The notes beneath the pieces are model-generated. The model was not told the origin of the DNA and did not search any database. It worked only from the letters and a program-made list of their open reading frames with translations. A stretch of DNA of 64,000 nt from Cryobacterium cheniae (GTDB taxonomy: Bacteria > Actinomycetota > Actinomycetes > Actinomycetales > Microbacteriaceae), in the NCBI RefSeq assembly GCF_004403395.1, contig NZ_SOGN01000026.1, forward strand, positions 62,001 to 126,000. The letters run 5' to 3'. The position numbers were made by a program, and so were the translations under genes. Shown one piece after another: positions 16,957 through 26,535 of this stretch (the stretch's first letter is position 1; each line of letters opens with the position of its first letter).

Positions 16957-17610
16957 ATGGACGGTTCCCTCGAATCGCGGGTCAGCCGGCAGGTTGACGA
17001 CTGGCTCAATTGGCTGCCGCGCTGGCGCCCGGGCACGCATCGCGGCCGCGCCCGCCTGTGCCGCACCTGTTTCGGGTCGCCGGTCATCGCCGCCGCCGGC
17101 CTGGCCACGGATGTCCCGCACGCCGTGCAGCACGCCCTCGCCATGCGCATGAAGCACCTGATCGACGCCGAGGTCGACGAGTTCACCGAGGCGAACCTGC
17201 CCCTCCTCAGCAGGGAAATCCGGCTGAACGAGGAGCGCAAGGCCGCATCGGCCTACCACCCGGCCGACGGGCTGGACCCGGCCTACACCGGCCTCGACCT
17301 CGACCCGCCGGCCGCGCCCGACGCCCCCTACCTCTTCACCTTCGCCGAACTCGCCCAGCCCGAGGCATCCGCTGCCACGCCCGTCGCCCCGCCGCCGTTG
17401 ACCGACGAGGAGAAGGCCGCCATCCGCGCCGAGGTCACCCGCGCCGACGAACACGCGGCCCTGGTCGGCGGTCGGGTCTGCGCCGAACTCTTCCGACACC
17501 GCGAACGGATGCGCAAAGCCGTCGCCGAATTCGTCGAACCCTGGGTGCTGGCTCTCCTCGCCGACCTCGACACCGCACTCGACTCCCCGCTCTGGCCCCG
17601 GGGCATGTGA
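16957..17610 (+). CDS. conserved hypothetical protein with one CxxC motif
   Basis: I do not recognise a family. The 217-residue soluble protein begins MDGSLESRVSRQVDDWLNWL, has CRTC near residues 36-39, a charged helical middle (EVDEFTEANLPLLSREIRLN), an acidic Pro/Ala-rich region around residues 100-145 and a helical C-terminus. It has no signal peptide or membrane segment. A TACCCT -10-like hexamer lies only ten bases upstream of the ATG, with no clear -35, so a near-leaderless transcript is possible. It sits directly before the str operon promoter. Confidence 0.7.
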   Translation: MDGSLESRVSRQVDDWLNWLPRWRPGTHRGRARLCRTCFGSPVIAAAGLATDVPHAVQHALAMRMKHLIDAEVDEFTEANLPLLSREIRLNEERKAASAYHPADGLDPAYTGLDLDPPAAPDAPYLFTFAELAQPEASAATPVAPPPLTDEEKAAIRAEVTRADEHAALVGGRVCAELFRHRERMRKAVAEFVEPWVLALLADLDTALDSPLWPRGM

Positions 17611-17649
17611 ACAACACCTGAACGAACCCCCTCAGCACTCGTGATCCAT

Positions 17650-17679
17650 TTGACCCGGCGGTCACCCCCGGGATATCCT
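17650..17679 (+). promoter_or_regulatory. str operon promoter
   Basis: TTGACC (17650-17655) and TATCCT (17674-17679) are 18 bp apart, a good housekeeping-sigma match, about 255 bp before rpsL. The gap of 324 bp from 17611 to 17934 contains this promoter and a long GC-rich 5' leader with small hairpins and AAGGAG before the rpsL start. I see no gene in it. Confidence 0.6.
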
Positions 17680-17934
17680 TTCGAGGTGTGCGCTTTGTCG
17701 TGCGCTTGAGTTATGCCACCGCGATTTTGTCGTGCCGCACCTTAGGCGCCGCGGCCCGGCACTCACACAGGGTTTGCTCTCCGAGCAGCCCCCACGGCAT
17801 ACCCACCTCGGCTCGCGGAATTCGTTCCGTGTGTGGCGGCGGGTCCAGATGAACTCGATCGGGCCGGAAACGGAACGATTCGAATGCTAACCATCAATGC
17901 GCTGTCACCGTGCAGCAATAACAAGGAGTAATTA

Positions 17935-18309
17935 GTGCCCACCATTCAGCAGTTGGTACGAAAGGGCCGCAGCCCCAAGGTCACCAAGACCAAGGCGCCC
18001 GCCCTGAAGTCCAACCCCCAGCAGCGCGGCGTGTGCACCCGTGTTTACACGACCACGCCGAAGAAGCCGAACTCGGCCCTCCGCAAGGTCGCCCGCGTCA
18101 AGCTGTCGAACGGTACCGAGGTCACCGCCTACATTCCCGGCGAGGGTCACAACCTGCAGGAGCACTCGATGGTGCTCGTCCGCGGTGGTCGTGTAAAGGA
18201 CCTCCCCGGTGTTCGATACAAGATCGTTCGTGGCGCACTGGACACCCAGGCCGTCAAGAACCGCAAGCAGGCTCGTAGCCGCTACGGCGCCAAGATGGAG
18301 AAGAAGTAA
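17935..18309 (+). CDS. rpsL: 30S ribosomal protein S12
   Basis: S12 is 124 residues, full length. It lies at the decoding centre and carries the streptomycin-sensitivity loops: [18 protein letters not shown], containing the conserved lysines, and [17 protein letters not shown]. Neither loop shows an obvious resistance change. The GTG start follows AAGGAGTAATTA. Its stop overlaps rpsG by one base; it heads the str operon rpsL-rpsG-fusA-tuf. Confidence 0.98.
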   Translation: MPTIQQLVRKGRSPKVTKTKAPALKSNPQQRGVCTRVYTTTPKKPNSALRKVARVKLSNGTEVTAYIPGEGHNLQEHSMVLVRGGRVKDLPGVRYKIVRGALDTQAVKNRKQARSRYGAKMEKK

Positions 18310-18779
18310 TGCCTCGTAAAGGCCCAGCGCCCAAGCGTCCCGTTATCGCTGACCCGGTATACGGCGCCCCCATCGTCTCCCAGCTCGTCAACAAAATCCT
18401 CCTCGACGGCAAAAAGGGCCTCGCCGAGCGCATCGTTTACGATGCACTCGAAGGCGTCGTTGCCAAGAACGGTGCGGATGCTGTTGTCACGCTCAAGAAG
18501 GCGCTCGACAACGTGCGCCCCACCCTCGAGGTGCGTTCGCGCCGCGTCGGTGGTTCCACCTACCAGGTGCCCGTCGAAGTCAAGCCGCACCGCGCCAACA
18601 CCCTGGCTCTGCGCTGGTTGACCAGCTACGCCAAGGCTCGTCGCGAGAAGACGATGACCGAGCGTCTCACCAACGAAATCCTCGACGCATCCAACGGCCT
18701 CGGTGCCGCTGTGAAGCGCCGCGAGGACACGCACAAGATGGCCGAGGCGAACAAGGCCTTCGCTCACTACCGCTGGTAG
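18309..18779 (+). CDS. rpsG: 30S ribosomal protein S7
   Basis: The protein is 156 residues, the standard bacterial length. It begins [19 protein letters not shown] and contains the conserved [12 protein letters not shown] and AHYRW ends. S7 initiates assembly of the 30S head and binds the 3' domain of 16S rRNA. It shares a base with the rpsL stop. A 134-bp gap with a long imperfect hairpin separates it from fusA. Confidence 0.98.
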   Translation: MPRKGPAPKRPVIADPVYGAPIVSQLVNKILLDGKKGLAERIVYDALEGVVAKNGADAVVTLKKALDNVRPTLEVRSRRVGGSTYQVPVEVKPHRANTLALRWLTSYAKARREKTMTERLTNEILDASNGLGAAVKRREDTHKMAEANKAFAHYRW

Positions 18780-18793
18780 TCGCGTTCCGGAGT

Positions 18794-18857
18794 CCGGGCT
18801 CCCGGTGACCGAGCCTGTCGAGATCTGATTTCGACAAACTCGATCACCGGGGCCCGG
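18794..18857 (+). repeat. long intergenic hairpin built from the GTCGAG repeat
   Basis: The arms 18794-18821 and 18831-18857 pair along nearly their whole length, with three mismatches and one bulge. They include GAGCCTGTCGA and its inverted partner TCGACAAACTC. No T-run follows, so it is not a clear terminator. It may adjust the stoichiometry of rpsL-rpsG against fusA or protect mRNA ends. Confidence 0.65.
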
Positions 18858-18913
18858 AACCCGGATGCCCTGTATAGCCCCAAGATTCATAAGCAAACTT
18901 CCGGAGGACCCCT

Positions 18914-21028
18914 GTGGCACTTGACGTGCTCACCGACCTGAGTAAGGTCCGCAACATCGGCATCATGGCTCACATTGATGCTGGCAAGACCACCGTCACT
19001 GAGCGCATCCTGTTCTACACGGGTGTCAATCACAAGATCGGCGAGACGCACGACGGCGCCTCGACCATGGACTGGATGGCGCAAGAGCAGGAACGTGGCA
19101 TCACCATCACGTCTGCCGCGACGACCTGTTTCTGGGCCGAAAACCAGATCAACATCATCGACACGCCCGGCCACGTCGACTTCACCGTTGAGGTGGAGCG
19201 TTCGCTCCGCGTCCTCGACGGCGCTGTCGCAGTGTTCGACGGCAAGGAGGGCGTTGAGCCCCAGTCCGAGACCGTCTGGCGCCAGGCCGACAAGTACGAC
19301 GTGCCCCGCATCTGCTTCGTCAACAAGATGGACAAGCTCGGCGCCGACTTCTTCTACACCGTCGACACCATCGTCAAGCGCCTCGGCGCGAAGCCGCTCG
19401 TCATCCAGCTGCCCATCGGCGCCGAGAGCACCTTCGAAGGTATTGTCGACCTCGTCGAAATGCGTGCACTGACCTGGCGCGGCGACTCCAAGGGTGACGT
19501 CGAGATGGGCTCCAAGTACGCCATCGAAGAGATCCCCGCCGACCTCGCCGACCAGGCCGCGGTCTACCGCAAGCTGCTCCTCGAGACCGTCGCCGAGACC
19601 GACGACGACCTCATGGAGAAGTACTTCTCCGGCGAAGAGCTCACCGTCTCCGAGATCAAGCACGCGATCCGCAAGCTCACGGTCAACAGCGAGATCTACC
19701 CGGTCCTCTGCGGTTCCGCCTTCAAGAACCGCGGCGTTCAGCCGATGCTTGACGCAGTCGTCGACTACCTCCCCACCCCGCTCGACGTGCCGGCCATCGA
19801 GGCCCACGACGCGCGCGATGAGGAAAAGGTCATCATGCGTCACCCCGACGCGACGGAGCCGTTCACGGCCCTCGCGTTCAAGGTTGCCGTTCACCCGTTC
19901 TTCGGTCGTCTGACCTACGTTCGCGTGTACTCCGGTCACCTTGACTCCGGCGCCCAGGTCATCAACTCGACCAAGGGCAAGAAGGAGCGCATCGGCAAGA
20001 TCTTCCAGATGCACGCCAACAAGGAGAACCCGGTGGCCTTCGTGACCGCCGGTCACATCTACGCGGTCATCGGCCTCAAGGACACCACCACAGGCGACAC
20101 CCTGTGCGACCCGAACGCGCAGGTCGTGCTCGAGTCGATGACGTTCCCTGACCCGGTCATCGAGGTTGCGATCGAGCCGAAGACGAAGCAGGACCAGGAA
20201 AAGCTGGGTCTCGCGATCCAGAAGCTGGCCGAAGAAGACCCGACCTTCCGCACCGAGCAGAACCAGGAAACTGGTCAGACGGTCATCAAGGGAATGGGCG
20301 AACTGCACCTGGACATCCTCGTCGACCGGATGCGGCGTGAATTCAACGTCGAAGCCAACGTCGGCAAGCCCCAGGTTGCATACCGCGAGACGATCCGCAG
20401 GGAAGTCCCGCGTCACGACTACACGCACAAGAAGCAGACCGGTGGATCCGGGCAGTTCGCGAAGATTCAGATCGCGATCGAGCCGCTCGAGATCACTGCC
20501 GACAAGAGCTACGAGTTCGTGAACAAGGTCACGGGTGGCCGCATCCCCCGGGAGTACATCCCCTCGGTGGACGCAGGAATCCAGGATGCGCTGCACGTCG
20601 GCGTCCTGGCCGGCTACCCGATGGTGGGCGTCAAGGCAAGCCTGCTTGACGGCGCCGCGCACGACGTCGACTCCTCGGAGATGGCGTTCAAGATCGCCGG
20701 TTCGATGGGCTTCAAGGAAGCCGTTCGTAAGGCCGATCCCGTTCTGCTCGAGCCGCTGATGGCCGTCGAGGTACGTACGCCCGAGGAATACATGGGCGAC
20801 GTCATCGGCGACCTGAACTCGCGTCGTGGACAGATCCAGACCATGGAGGACGCTCAGGGCGTGAAGGTAATTCGCGCCAACGTGCCGCTGTCGGAGATGT
20901 TCGGATACATCGGTGACCTGAGGTCGAAGACCTCGGGCCGCGCGGTGTACTCGATGACCTTCGAGAGCTATGCGGAGGTCCCCAGGGCTGTGGCCGAAGA
21001 GATCATCCAGAAGAACAAGGGCGAATAG
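18914..21028 (+). CDS. fusA: elongation factor G
   Basis: EF-G has 704 residues, the normal length. It contains the G1 loop [20 protein letters not shown]2 [13 protein letters not shown]3 DTPGHVDF and G4 [10 protein letters not shown], followed by domains II-V (domain [12 protein letters not shown], end [14 protein letters not shown]). It catalyses GTP-driven translocation on the ribosome. The GTG start follows CCGGAGGACCCCT. It sits between rpsG and tuf in the usual str order. Confidence 0.98.
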   Translation: MALDVLTDLSKVRNIGIMAHIDAGKTTVTERILFYTGVNHKIGETHDGASTMDWMAQEQERGITITSAATTCFWAENQINIIDTPGHVDFTVEVERSLRVLDGAVAVFDGKEGVEPQSETVWRQADKYDVPRICFVNKMDKLGADFFYTVDTIVKRLGAKPLVIQLPIGAESTFEGIVDLVEMRALTWRGDSKGDVEMGSKYAIEEIPADLADQAAVYRKLLLETVAETDDDLMEKYFSGEELTVSEIKHAIRKLTVNSEIYPVLCGSAFKNRGVQPMLDAVVDYLPTPLDVPAIEAHDARDEEKVIMRHPDATEPFTALAFKVAVHPFFGRLTYVRVYSGHLDSGAQVINSTKGKKERIGKIFQMHANKENPVAFVTAGHIYAVIGLKDTTTGDTLCDPNAQVVLESMTFPDPVIEVAIEPKTKQDQEKLGLAIQKLAEEDPTFRTEQNQETGQTVIKGMGELHLDILVDRMRREFNVEANVGKPQVAYRETIRREVPRHDYTHKKQTGGSGQFAKIQIAIEPLEITADKSYEFVNKVTGGRIPREYIPSVDAGIQDALHVGVLAGYPMVGVKASLLDGAAHDVDSSEMAFKIAGSMGFKEAVRKADPVLLEPLMAVEVRTPEEYMGDVIGDLNSRRGQIQTMEDAQGVKVIRANVPLSEMFGYIGDLRSKTSGRAVYSMTFESYAEVPRAVAEEIIQKNKGE

Positions 21029-21171
21029 CCTGCGACCTTCCGGTCTCTCCGGGCCTTCGGGCCCAAATCGCTTCGGCCTCCCGGCCCTAGTAGCATAAGT
21101 ACACAAATCCAGCAGTTTCACCGGCCGCAAACCAGCGGGCGATGAAGCCATGAGTCCTAGGAGGACCCACA

Positions 21172-22365
21172 GTGGCCAAGGCCAAGTTCGAGCGGACCAA
21201 GCCGCACGTAAACATCGGAACGATCGGTCACGTTGACCACGGAAAGACCACGCTGACTGCAGCGATCTCCAAGGTCCTTGCCGACACGTACCCGTCGAAG
21301 ACGAACGTTCAGCGCGACTTCGCGTCGATCGACTCTGCTCCGGAAGAACGCCAGCGCGGTATCACGATCAACATCTCGCACGTTGAGTACGAGACCGAAA
21401 AGCGTCACTATGCGCACGTCGACGCACCGGGCCACGCTGACTACATCAAGAACATGATCACTGGTGCTGCTCAGATGGACGGCGCGATCCTCGTGGTTGC
21501 CGCTACTGACGGCCCGATGGCTCAGACCCGTGAGCACGTTCTGCTCGCGAAGCAGGTCGGCGTGCCGTCCCTGCTCGTCGCACTGAACAAGTCCGACATG
21601 GTTGACGACGAAGAGATCCTTGAGCTCGTTGAGCTCGAGGTTCGCGAACTCCTCTCCGCCCAGGGCTTCGACGGCGACAACGCTCCCGTCGTTCGCGTTT
21701 CCGCACTCAAGGCGCTTGAAGGCGACGAGAAGTGGGTCGCAAACATCCTTGAGCTCATGAAGGCTGTCGACGACTACTTCCCGGAGCCCGTCCGCGACAA
21801 GGACAAGCCCTTCCTGATGCCGATCGAGGACGTCTTCACGATCACCGGTCGTGGAACCGTCGTCACCGGCCGCGCCGAGCGTGGAACCCTCAAGATCAAC
21901 TCCGAGGTCGAGGTTGTCGGCATCCGCCCGACCATCAAGACCACGGTCACTGGTATCGAGATGTTCCACAAGCAGCTCGACGAGGCATGGGCCGGCGAGA
22001 ACTGTGGTCTTCTTCTTCGTGGCACCAAGCGCGAAGACGTCGAGCGCGGCCAGGTTGTCGTCAAGCCGGGTTCGGTCACGCCGCACACCGACTTCGAGGG
22101 CACCGCGTACATCCTGTCAAAGGATGAGGGTGGGCGTCACAACCCGTTCTACGCGAACTACCGCCCGCAGTTCTACTTCCGCACCACGGACGTCACCGGC
22201 GTCATCACGCTGCCTGAGGGCACCGAAATGGTCATGCCCGGCGACACCACCGACATGAACGTCGCGCTGATCCAGCCGATCGCCATGGAAGAGGGCCTCG
22301 GCTTCGCCATTCGTGAAGGTGGCCGCACCGTCGGCGCCGGAACGGTGACCAAGATCATCAAGTAG
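21172..22365 (+). CDS. tuf: elongation factor Tu
   Basis: EF-Tu has 397 residues. Its motifs are GHVDHGKTT (G1), [10 protein letters not shown] (G2), DAPGHADY (G3) and NKSDM (G4), with domains II and III complete to [10 protein letters not shown]. It delivers aminoacyl-tRNA to the A site. The GTG start follows AGGAGGACCCACA. The 143-bp gap from fusA may hold a separate promoter, as is common for tuf, but no convincing hexamers are visible. An intrinsic terminator follows. Confidence 0.98.
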   Translation: MAKAKFERTKPHVNIGTIGHVDHGKTTLTAAISKVLADTYPSKTNVQRDFASIDSAPEERQRGITINISHVEYETEKRHYAHVDAPGHADYIKNMITGAAQMDGAILVVAATDGPMAQTREHVLLAKQVGVPSLLVALNKSDMVDDEEILELVELEVRELLSAQGFDGDNAPVVRVSALKALEGDEKWVANILELMKAVDDYFPEPVRDKDKPFLMPIEDVFTITGRGTVVTGRAERGTLKINSEVEVVGIRPTIKTTVTGIEMFHKQLDEAWAGENCGLLLRGTKREDVERGQVVVKPGSVTPHTDFEGTAYILSKDEGGRHNPFYANYRPQFYFRTTDVTGVITLPEGTEMVMPGDTTDMNVALIQPIAMEEGLGFAIREGGRTVGAGTVTKIIK

Positions 22366-22414
22366 TTCCCTTCGCCCGCCCAGTCACTCCGGTGATCGGG
22401 TTGGTCGAGATCAA

Positions 22415-22445
22415 GGGGCCGGTCCTTCGGGGCCGGCCCCTTTTT
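22415..22445 (+). terminator. str operon intrinsic terminator
   Basis: An 11-bp GC stem (22415-22425 with 22430-22440) closes on a TTCG tetraloop and is followed by TTTTT. It lies 50 bp after the tuf stop. The same 31-base sequence recurs exactly 400 bp downstream. Confidence 0.93.
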
Positions 22446-22571
22446 CGTGCCGGGGAGGCCCTCCGCGCCCGAGACCCCAACCCTCAGCGTCGCTCTCGAG
22501 CGCAGTTGATCACCAACCGCCCAGCAACTAGCCTCTTCACGAGCCCTAACCGCCCCAGATCGGAGCACCCC

Positions 22572-22802
22572 TTGAATTTCAACGACATCAGCCGCAAGGC
22601 GCAGGAGTTCCTCAAAACGGAAAAGGGCGAGAAGATCGCCGACAAGATCCTTGACGGTGGCGCAGCCGCAGCGAACAAGGTCACCGGCAACAAGCACGCC
22701 GACAAGGTCAAGGATGCCCGAGACGCGGCGGACAAGCACCTCGGCCGCGGCGACGGTCAGGCCGACCGCGACGCACGAGGCACCGGCCCCGACGCCAGGT
22801 AG
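22572..22802 (+). CDS. small MT0933/Rv0909-like antitoxin-family protein
   Basis: The 76-residue hydrophilic, Lys/Asp/Ala-rich helical protein contains ISRKAQEFLKTEKGEKIADK and TGNKHADKVKDARDAADKHL. These resemble the MT0933-like antitoxin family, whose founding member is the antitoxin in mycobacterial Rv0909-Rv0910. No ATG starts this frame; I chose TTG at 22572 because GGAG lies 6 bp upstream and the family motif follows at once. No START-domain toxin gene is adjacent, so in this genome it may have another role; many actinobacteria carry solitary copies. It is bounded by two identical terminators. Confidence 0.7.
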   Translation: MNFNDISRKAQEFLKTEKGEKIADKILDGGAAAANKVTGNKHADKVKDARDAADKHLGRGDGQADRDARGTGPDAR

Positions 22803-22814
22803 CCCGGGATCACG

Positions 22815-22845
22815 GGGCCGGTCCTTCGGGGCCGGCCCCTTTTTC
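22815..22845 (+). terminator. intrinsic terminator, exact copy of the tuf terminator
   Basis: The stem, TTCG loop and T-run are identical for 31 bases to 22415-22445. It ends the small antitoxin-family gene 12 bp after its stop. The identity suggests duplication or gene conversion rather than convergence. Confidence 0.92.
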
Positions 22846-22910
22846 TCTTTTTTTACTCCCTGTGCCCGGGCTCCCTCCCCGCCGCCCCGGCTCCGGGAGG
22901 GTTGCGCCGC

Positions 22911-22974
22911 CGCGCGGGTCGTGCGCCGCTCCGCACAGGGCGTGCCACGCGCGGAGCGGCGCGGCACCCGCGCG
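22911..22974. repeat. GC-rich palindrome, left copy
   Basis: The arms 22911-22934 and 22951-22974 are 24 bp each and complementary except for a few bases, with a 16-bp loop. The right arm and part of the loop (22939-22974) recur as an identical 36-bp direct repeat at 24082-24117, beyond the AbiEi-like gene. The gap 22846-23075 otherwise holds only GC-rich sequence, with GGAGAGGAG about 55 bp before the next start. Confidence 0.85.
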
Positions 22975-23075
22975 TCGCCGGCGGTCCTGTTCTCCCCAAG
23001 GGGGTCGGTCGGAGAGGAGTGTGCAGATTTCCGGTGAGTCGGGGGTCCGGGGACAGAGCAATCCACAGTGGGCGG

Positions 23076-24053
23076 ATGCCTGACTCACCTGACGACGACT
23101 TCTCACCCCGCCTCCTCCTCGCGACCGATCTTCGGAGGGCCTTCGGCGCCGACCTTCGGCTGCGCCGCCAGGCCGAGAGGGGCGAACTGCACCGGCTCGC
23201 CCGCGGTCAATACCTGGATACCGTCCTGTGGACGGCGCTGAACCCGGATCAGCGGTATGCAGCCCGAGTGCGCGGCGCAGCTGACACCCGGCAGACGGAA
23301 CATGTGCTCTCCCACCAATCCGCGGCCGTGCTGTGGGGACTCCCCACAGTCGCCGGCTGGCCGTCCGAGGTTCACTTCCTCACCGAACGCACCCGCGGCG
23401 GACGCTCCACGCCGGGAATCCGCAAGCATGCACTGGGCCTCGACCCGCGGGATCTCGCCGTGGTGAACGGACTCCTGGTCACCGGCATCGAACGCACGGT
23501 CGTCGACCTCGCCGCGACTGCGGACCTGAAGTCCGCGGTCGCCATGGCCGACCGCGCCATTGCGGTGGATCGCAGCGGGCGCGTTCTGCCTCTGACCACC
23601 CGGCCCCGGCTGCTTGAAACCTGGGAGCGGATGCTTCCCTTCCGCGGGTCGGTGCGCGCGCGGGCCGTGATCGACTTCGCTTCGACCCTGTCCGGGTCCC
23701 CGAACGAGTCCGGAAGCCGCGTCAATGTGGCGCTGAACGGATTCCCGGAGCCGGTGCTGCAGAATCCGTTCGTCGTCGACGGCACGACCGTCTTCACCGA
23801 CTTCTACTGGATCGATGAAGATGCGGTGGGGGAGGCCGACGGCAAACGCAAGTATTTCGACCCCGTCATGCTGGACGGGCGCACCACAGCGGAGGTGGTC
23901 TATGACGAGAAACGCCGTGAGGATGGCCTGCGACGCCAGGTGCACGCGTTCACCCGGTGGGACTTCCCGGTCGGGATGAGCCAGAGCCGACTGCGCACCC
24001 GCCTGCTGCAGCTGGGACTGCCGATCGGGCGCCCGCGACTCCACGTCAGGTGA
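23076..24053 (+). CDS. AbiEi-like winged-helix protein with DUF559-like C-terminal domain
   Basis: The protein is 325 residues from the ATG at 23076. Residues ~10-130 resemble the AbiEi-type antitoxin/transcriptional-regulator N-domain (LRRQAERGELHRLARGQY, then LSHQSAAVLWGLP). The last third carries ESGSRVNVALNGFPEPVLQ, TDFYWIDED and EADGKRKYF, a pattern like the DUF559/Vsr PD-(D/E)XK fold. This architecture is frequent in actinobacteria, usually without an AbiEii toxin beside it, as here. Its role is unknown; DNA binding or defence is only inferred. Two related long palindromes flank the gene closely, suggesting movement as a unit. The upstream frame continues open but has no better start. 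Confidence 0.75.
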   Translation: MPDSPDDDFSPRLLLATDLRRAFGADLRLRRQAERGELHRLARGQYLDTVLWTALNPDQRYAARVRGAADTRQTEHVLSHQSAAVLWGLPTVAGWPSEVHFLTERTRGGRSTPGIRKHALGLDPRDLAVVNGLLVTGIERTVVDLAATADLKSAVAMADRAIAVDRSGRVLPLTTRPRLLETWERMLPFRGSVRARAVIDFASTLSGSPNESGSRVNVALNGFPEPVLQNPFVVDGTTVFTDFYWIDEDAVGEADGKRKYFDPVMLDGRTTAEVVYDEKRREDGLRRQVHAFTRWDFPVGMSQSRLRTRLLQLGLPIGRPRLHVR

Positions 24054-24054
24054 T

Positions 24055-24117
24055 GCGCGGGTGCTGCGCCGTTGCGCTGGTGGCGTGCCACGCGCGGAGC
24101 GGCGCGGCACCCGCGCG
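24055..24117. repeat. GC-rich palindrome, right copy
   Basis: Arms of about 23 bp (24055-24077 and 24094-24116) pair with three mismatches, two of which would be G-U pairs in RNA. The right half (24082-24117) is identical for 36 bp to 22939-22974. It starts two bases after the stop codon of the AbiEi-like gene. Confidence 0.85.
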
Positions 24118-24576
24118 AGGACTCGACGGGCCCGGCGACGCGCCCGGGGCGACCGGTGGCGGAGCCGCGGAACGACACGGATGTGGCGACACGCCGCCCG
24201 CGACACGCCCGGGTTGCACAATGACCCAACCCTGTGGCAGACTCTTCTAGTTCAACACTTTCGACTGCCGCGCTGCACGCGGTGTCGGGATCACTGCCAG
24301 GCAGTGCATAGCTTGTGCCGTTCGCCGTAAAAAAGCGCCGGGTGCACAGTTAGGCCGCGGGTAGCAGAACATGGCTCAAACCAACAGCCGGGAACACTGG
24401 GTAAATCCATGCCTTCCCCCACGCGTGAGTGTGGAGAAGCGGGTTGGCTCGGCAGGACCGCACCGCGGCCAGGCCGAAATTGACAGATGAACAGTGGTGC
24501 GATAGCAGCAGTGCTACTACGGCGTCCAATGCAGCCCTCGGGATGTAAGAAGCCTTGACAAGAAAGCGAGTTCGAC
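24118..24576 (+). promoter_or_regulatory. S10 operon promoter region and leader
   Basis: This 459-bp stretch contains no gene. TTGCAC at 24214-24219 and CAGACT at 24238-24243 (18-bp spacing) are a weak promoter candidate. It would give a leader of over 300 nt before rpsJ, containing several small hairpins. A long leader fits operon-level feedback control, but no known leader motif is recognised. GAAAGCGAG lies before the rpsJ ATG. Confidence 0.35.
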
Positions 24577-24885
24577 ATGGCGGGACAGAAAATCCGCATT
24601 CGACTTAAGTCGTATGACCACGAGGTCATCGACATCTCGGCGCGCAAGATCGTCGACACAGTGACCCGCGCGGGTGCAACTGTCGTCGGCCCCGTGCCGC
24701 TTCCGACCGAGAAGAACGTGGTGTGTGTCATCCGTTCCCCTCACAAGTACAAGGACAGCCGGGAGCACTTTGAAATGCGCACCCACAAGCGTCTGATCGA
24801 CATCATTGACCCGACCCCGAAGGCCGTCGACTCGCTCATGCGTCTCGACCTGCCGGCCGACGTCAATATCGAGATCAAGCTCTAG
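24577..24885 (+). CDS. rpsJ: 30S ribosomal protein S10
   Basis: S10 has 102 residues and includes [21 protein letters not shown] and [15 protein letters not shown]. Besides its place in the 30S head, S10 (NusE) joins NusB in antitermination complexes. It is the first gene of the S10-spc cluster, eight bases before rplC. Confidence 0.98.
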   Translation: MAGQKIRIRLKSYDHEVIDISARKIVDTVTRAGATVVGPVPLPTEKNVVCVIRSPHKYKDSREHFEMRTHKRLIDIIDPTPKAVDSLMRLDLPADVNIEIKL

Positions 24886-24893
24886 GGCCCGCG

Positions 24894-25553
24894 ATGTCTT
24901 ACGCAGATACCAAGACCACCAAGGGTCTCCTCGGCAAGAAGCTCGGCATGACGCAGGTTTGGGACGAGAACAACAAGCTCGTTCCCGTCACCGTCATCGA
25001 GATCTCGCCCAACGTTGTCACCCAGATCCGCAGCAAGGACATCGACGGCTACGCCGGCGTCCAGATCGCTGCTGGGGCCATCGACCCGCGCAAGGTCAAC
25101 AAGCCTTCCGCCGGACACTTCGAAAAGGCAGGCGTCACGCCTCGCCGTCACCTCACCGAGCTCCGCACTGCGGATGCCGCTGACTACTCCCTGGGCCAGG
25201 AACTCACCGTTGACGGTGTGTTCGCTGCCGGTACCAAGGTCGACGTCATGGGCACCAGCAAGGGTAAGGGTTTCGCCGGTGTTATGAAGCGTCACAACTT
25301 CAAGGGTGTTTCCTCCTCTCACGGTTCGCACCGTAACCACCGCAAGCCCGGTTCCATCGGTGCTTCCTCGACCCCGAGCCGTGTCTTCAAGGGCATGCGC
25401 ATGGCCGGTCGTATGGGTGGCGAGCGCGTCACTGTGCTGAACCTCAAGGTTCACGCCGTAGATGCCGAGAAGGGCCTCCTGCTGGTCAAGGGTGCCGTTC
25501 CCGGTGCCAAGGGCCGCCTCGTATTCGTCCGCAATGCAGTGAAGGGAGCCTAG
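24894..25553 (+). CDS. rplC: 50S ribosomal protein L3
   Basis: L3 has 219 residues. It contains [15 protein letters not shown] at the N-terminus and the long loop [19 protein letters not shown] that reaches toward the peptidyl transferase centre. It is an early assembly protein of the 50S. Four bases separate it from rplD. Confidence 0.98.
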   Translation: MSYADTKTTKGLLGKKLGMTQVWDENNKLVPVTVIEISPNVVTQIRSKDIDGYAGVQIAAGAIDPRKVNKPSAGHFEKAGVTPRRHLTELRTADAADYSLGQELTVDGVFAAGTKVDVMGTSKGKGFAGVMKRHNFKGVSSSHGSHRNHRKPGSIGASSTPSRVFKGMRMAGRMGGERVTVLNLKVHAVDAEKGLLLVKGAVPGAKGRLVFVRNAVKGA

Positions 25554-25557
25554 TCCT

Positions 25558-26208
25558 ATGACTACCTCACTCGATCTCATCGACGCCAAGGGTAAGAAGG
25601 CCGGCTCCGTTGAGCTTCCCGCCGAAATCTTTGACGTTCAGACCAACGTTCCGCTGATCCACCAGGTCGTCGTCGCGCAGCTCGCTGCCGCACGTCAGGG
25701 AACGCACAAGACCAAGCGTCGTGGCGAAGTTTCCGGCTCCGGCCGCAAGCCGTTCAAGCAGAAGGGAACCGGTCGCGCTCGTCAGGGCTCGATCCGCGCC
25801 CCTCAGATGACCGGTGGTGGCATCGTCCACGGACCGACCCCGCGTAACTACGAACAGCGCACCCCCAAGAAGATGATCGCGGCAGCTCTGCGCGGATCCC
25901 TTTCTGACCGCGCCCGTGGCGACCGCCTGCACGTCGTGACCGCACTCTTCAGCGCCGAGACGCCCAGCACCAAGGGCGCCATCGAGCTGCTCAGCCAGAT
26001 CGCCAGCAGCAAGCACGTGCTGGTCGTCCTGGAGCGCACCGACGAAATGACGCTGCGCAGCATCCGCAACCTGCCGACGGTGCACGTTCTGCCGTGGGAC
26101 CAGCTGAATGCTTATGACGTGCTCGTCAGCGACGACATTGTCTTCACCAAGGGCGCGTTCGACGCGTTCGTGGCGAGCAAGACCAAGAAGGAAGAGGTGT
26201 CCGCATAA
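25558..26208 (+). CDS. rplD: 50S ribosomal protein L4
   Basis: L4 has 216 residues. The extended exit-tunnel loop is visible as [20 protein letters not shown] followed by [13 protein letters not shown], the region where macrolide-resistance changes occur; nothing odd is seen. The stop overlaps the rplW start. Confidence 0.97.
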   Translation: MTTSLDLIDAKGKKAGSVELPAEIFDVQTNVPLIHQVVVAQLAAARQGTHKTKRRGEVSGSGRKPFKQKGTGRARQGSIRAPQMTGGGIVHGPTPRNYEQRTPKKMIAAALRGSLSDRARGDRLHVVTALFSAETPSTKGAIELLSQIASSKHVLVVLERTDEMTLRSIRNLPTVHVLPWDQLNAYDVLVSDDIVFTKGAFDAFVASKTKKEEVSA

Positions 26209-26510
26209 TGGCTACCCCGATCAACAAGGATCCCCGCGACGTCATCATCGCTCCGGTCGTCTCTGAGAAGAGCTATGGCCTGATCGACGAAGGCAAGTAC
26301 ACCTTCACCGTGGACCCGCGCTCGAACAAGACCGAAATCAAGCTCGCGATCGAGAAGATCTTCAAGGTGGAGGTCGCTTCGATCAACACCATGAACCGCA
26401 TCGGCAAGACGCGTCGCACGAAGTTCGGTCAGGGCAAGCGCAAGGACACCAAGCGTGCCATCGTCACGCTCAAGTCCGGCTCCATTGACATCTTCACGGC
26501 CGTCGGCTAA
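26208..26510 (+). CDS. rplW: 50S ribosomal protein L23
   Basis: L23 has 100 residues. It begins near [19 protein letters not shown] and includes VNTMNRIGK-type loop sequence ([14 protein letters not shown]). It sits at the tunnel exit and docks trigger factor and SRP. It overlaps rplD by one base and is followed 25 bp later by rplB. Confidence 0.97.
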   Translation: MATPINKDPRDVIIAPVVSEKSYGLIDEGKYTFTVDPRSNKTEIKLAIEKIFKVEVASINTMNRIGKTRRTKFGQGKRKDTKRAIVTLKSGSIDIFTAVG

Positions 26511-26535
26511 ACGGCGCGGACTAGAGGAATAACAA

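Noticed and set aside
15471-17240. 589-residue minus-strand ORF across three plus-strand genes
   Set aside because: Its composition is Arg/Gly/Asp-rich, typical of antisense GC shadow, and the plus-strand genes have ribosome sites and membrane-protein patterns.
18887-21151. 754-residue minus-strand ORF
   Set aside because: It mirrors fusA codon by codon on the other strand and has no recognisable motifs; fusA is unmistakable.
22572-24053. Complete toxin-antitoxin operon from the two adjacent antitoxin-like genes
   Set aside because: They belong to different families, are separated by a terminator and a palindrome, and no toxin-like gene (START-domain or AbiEii nucleotidyltransferase) is present.
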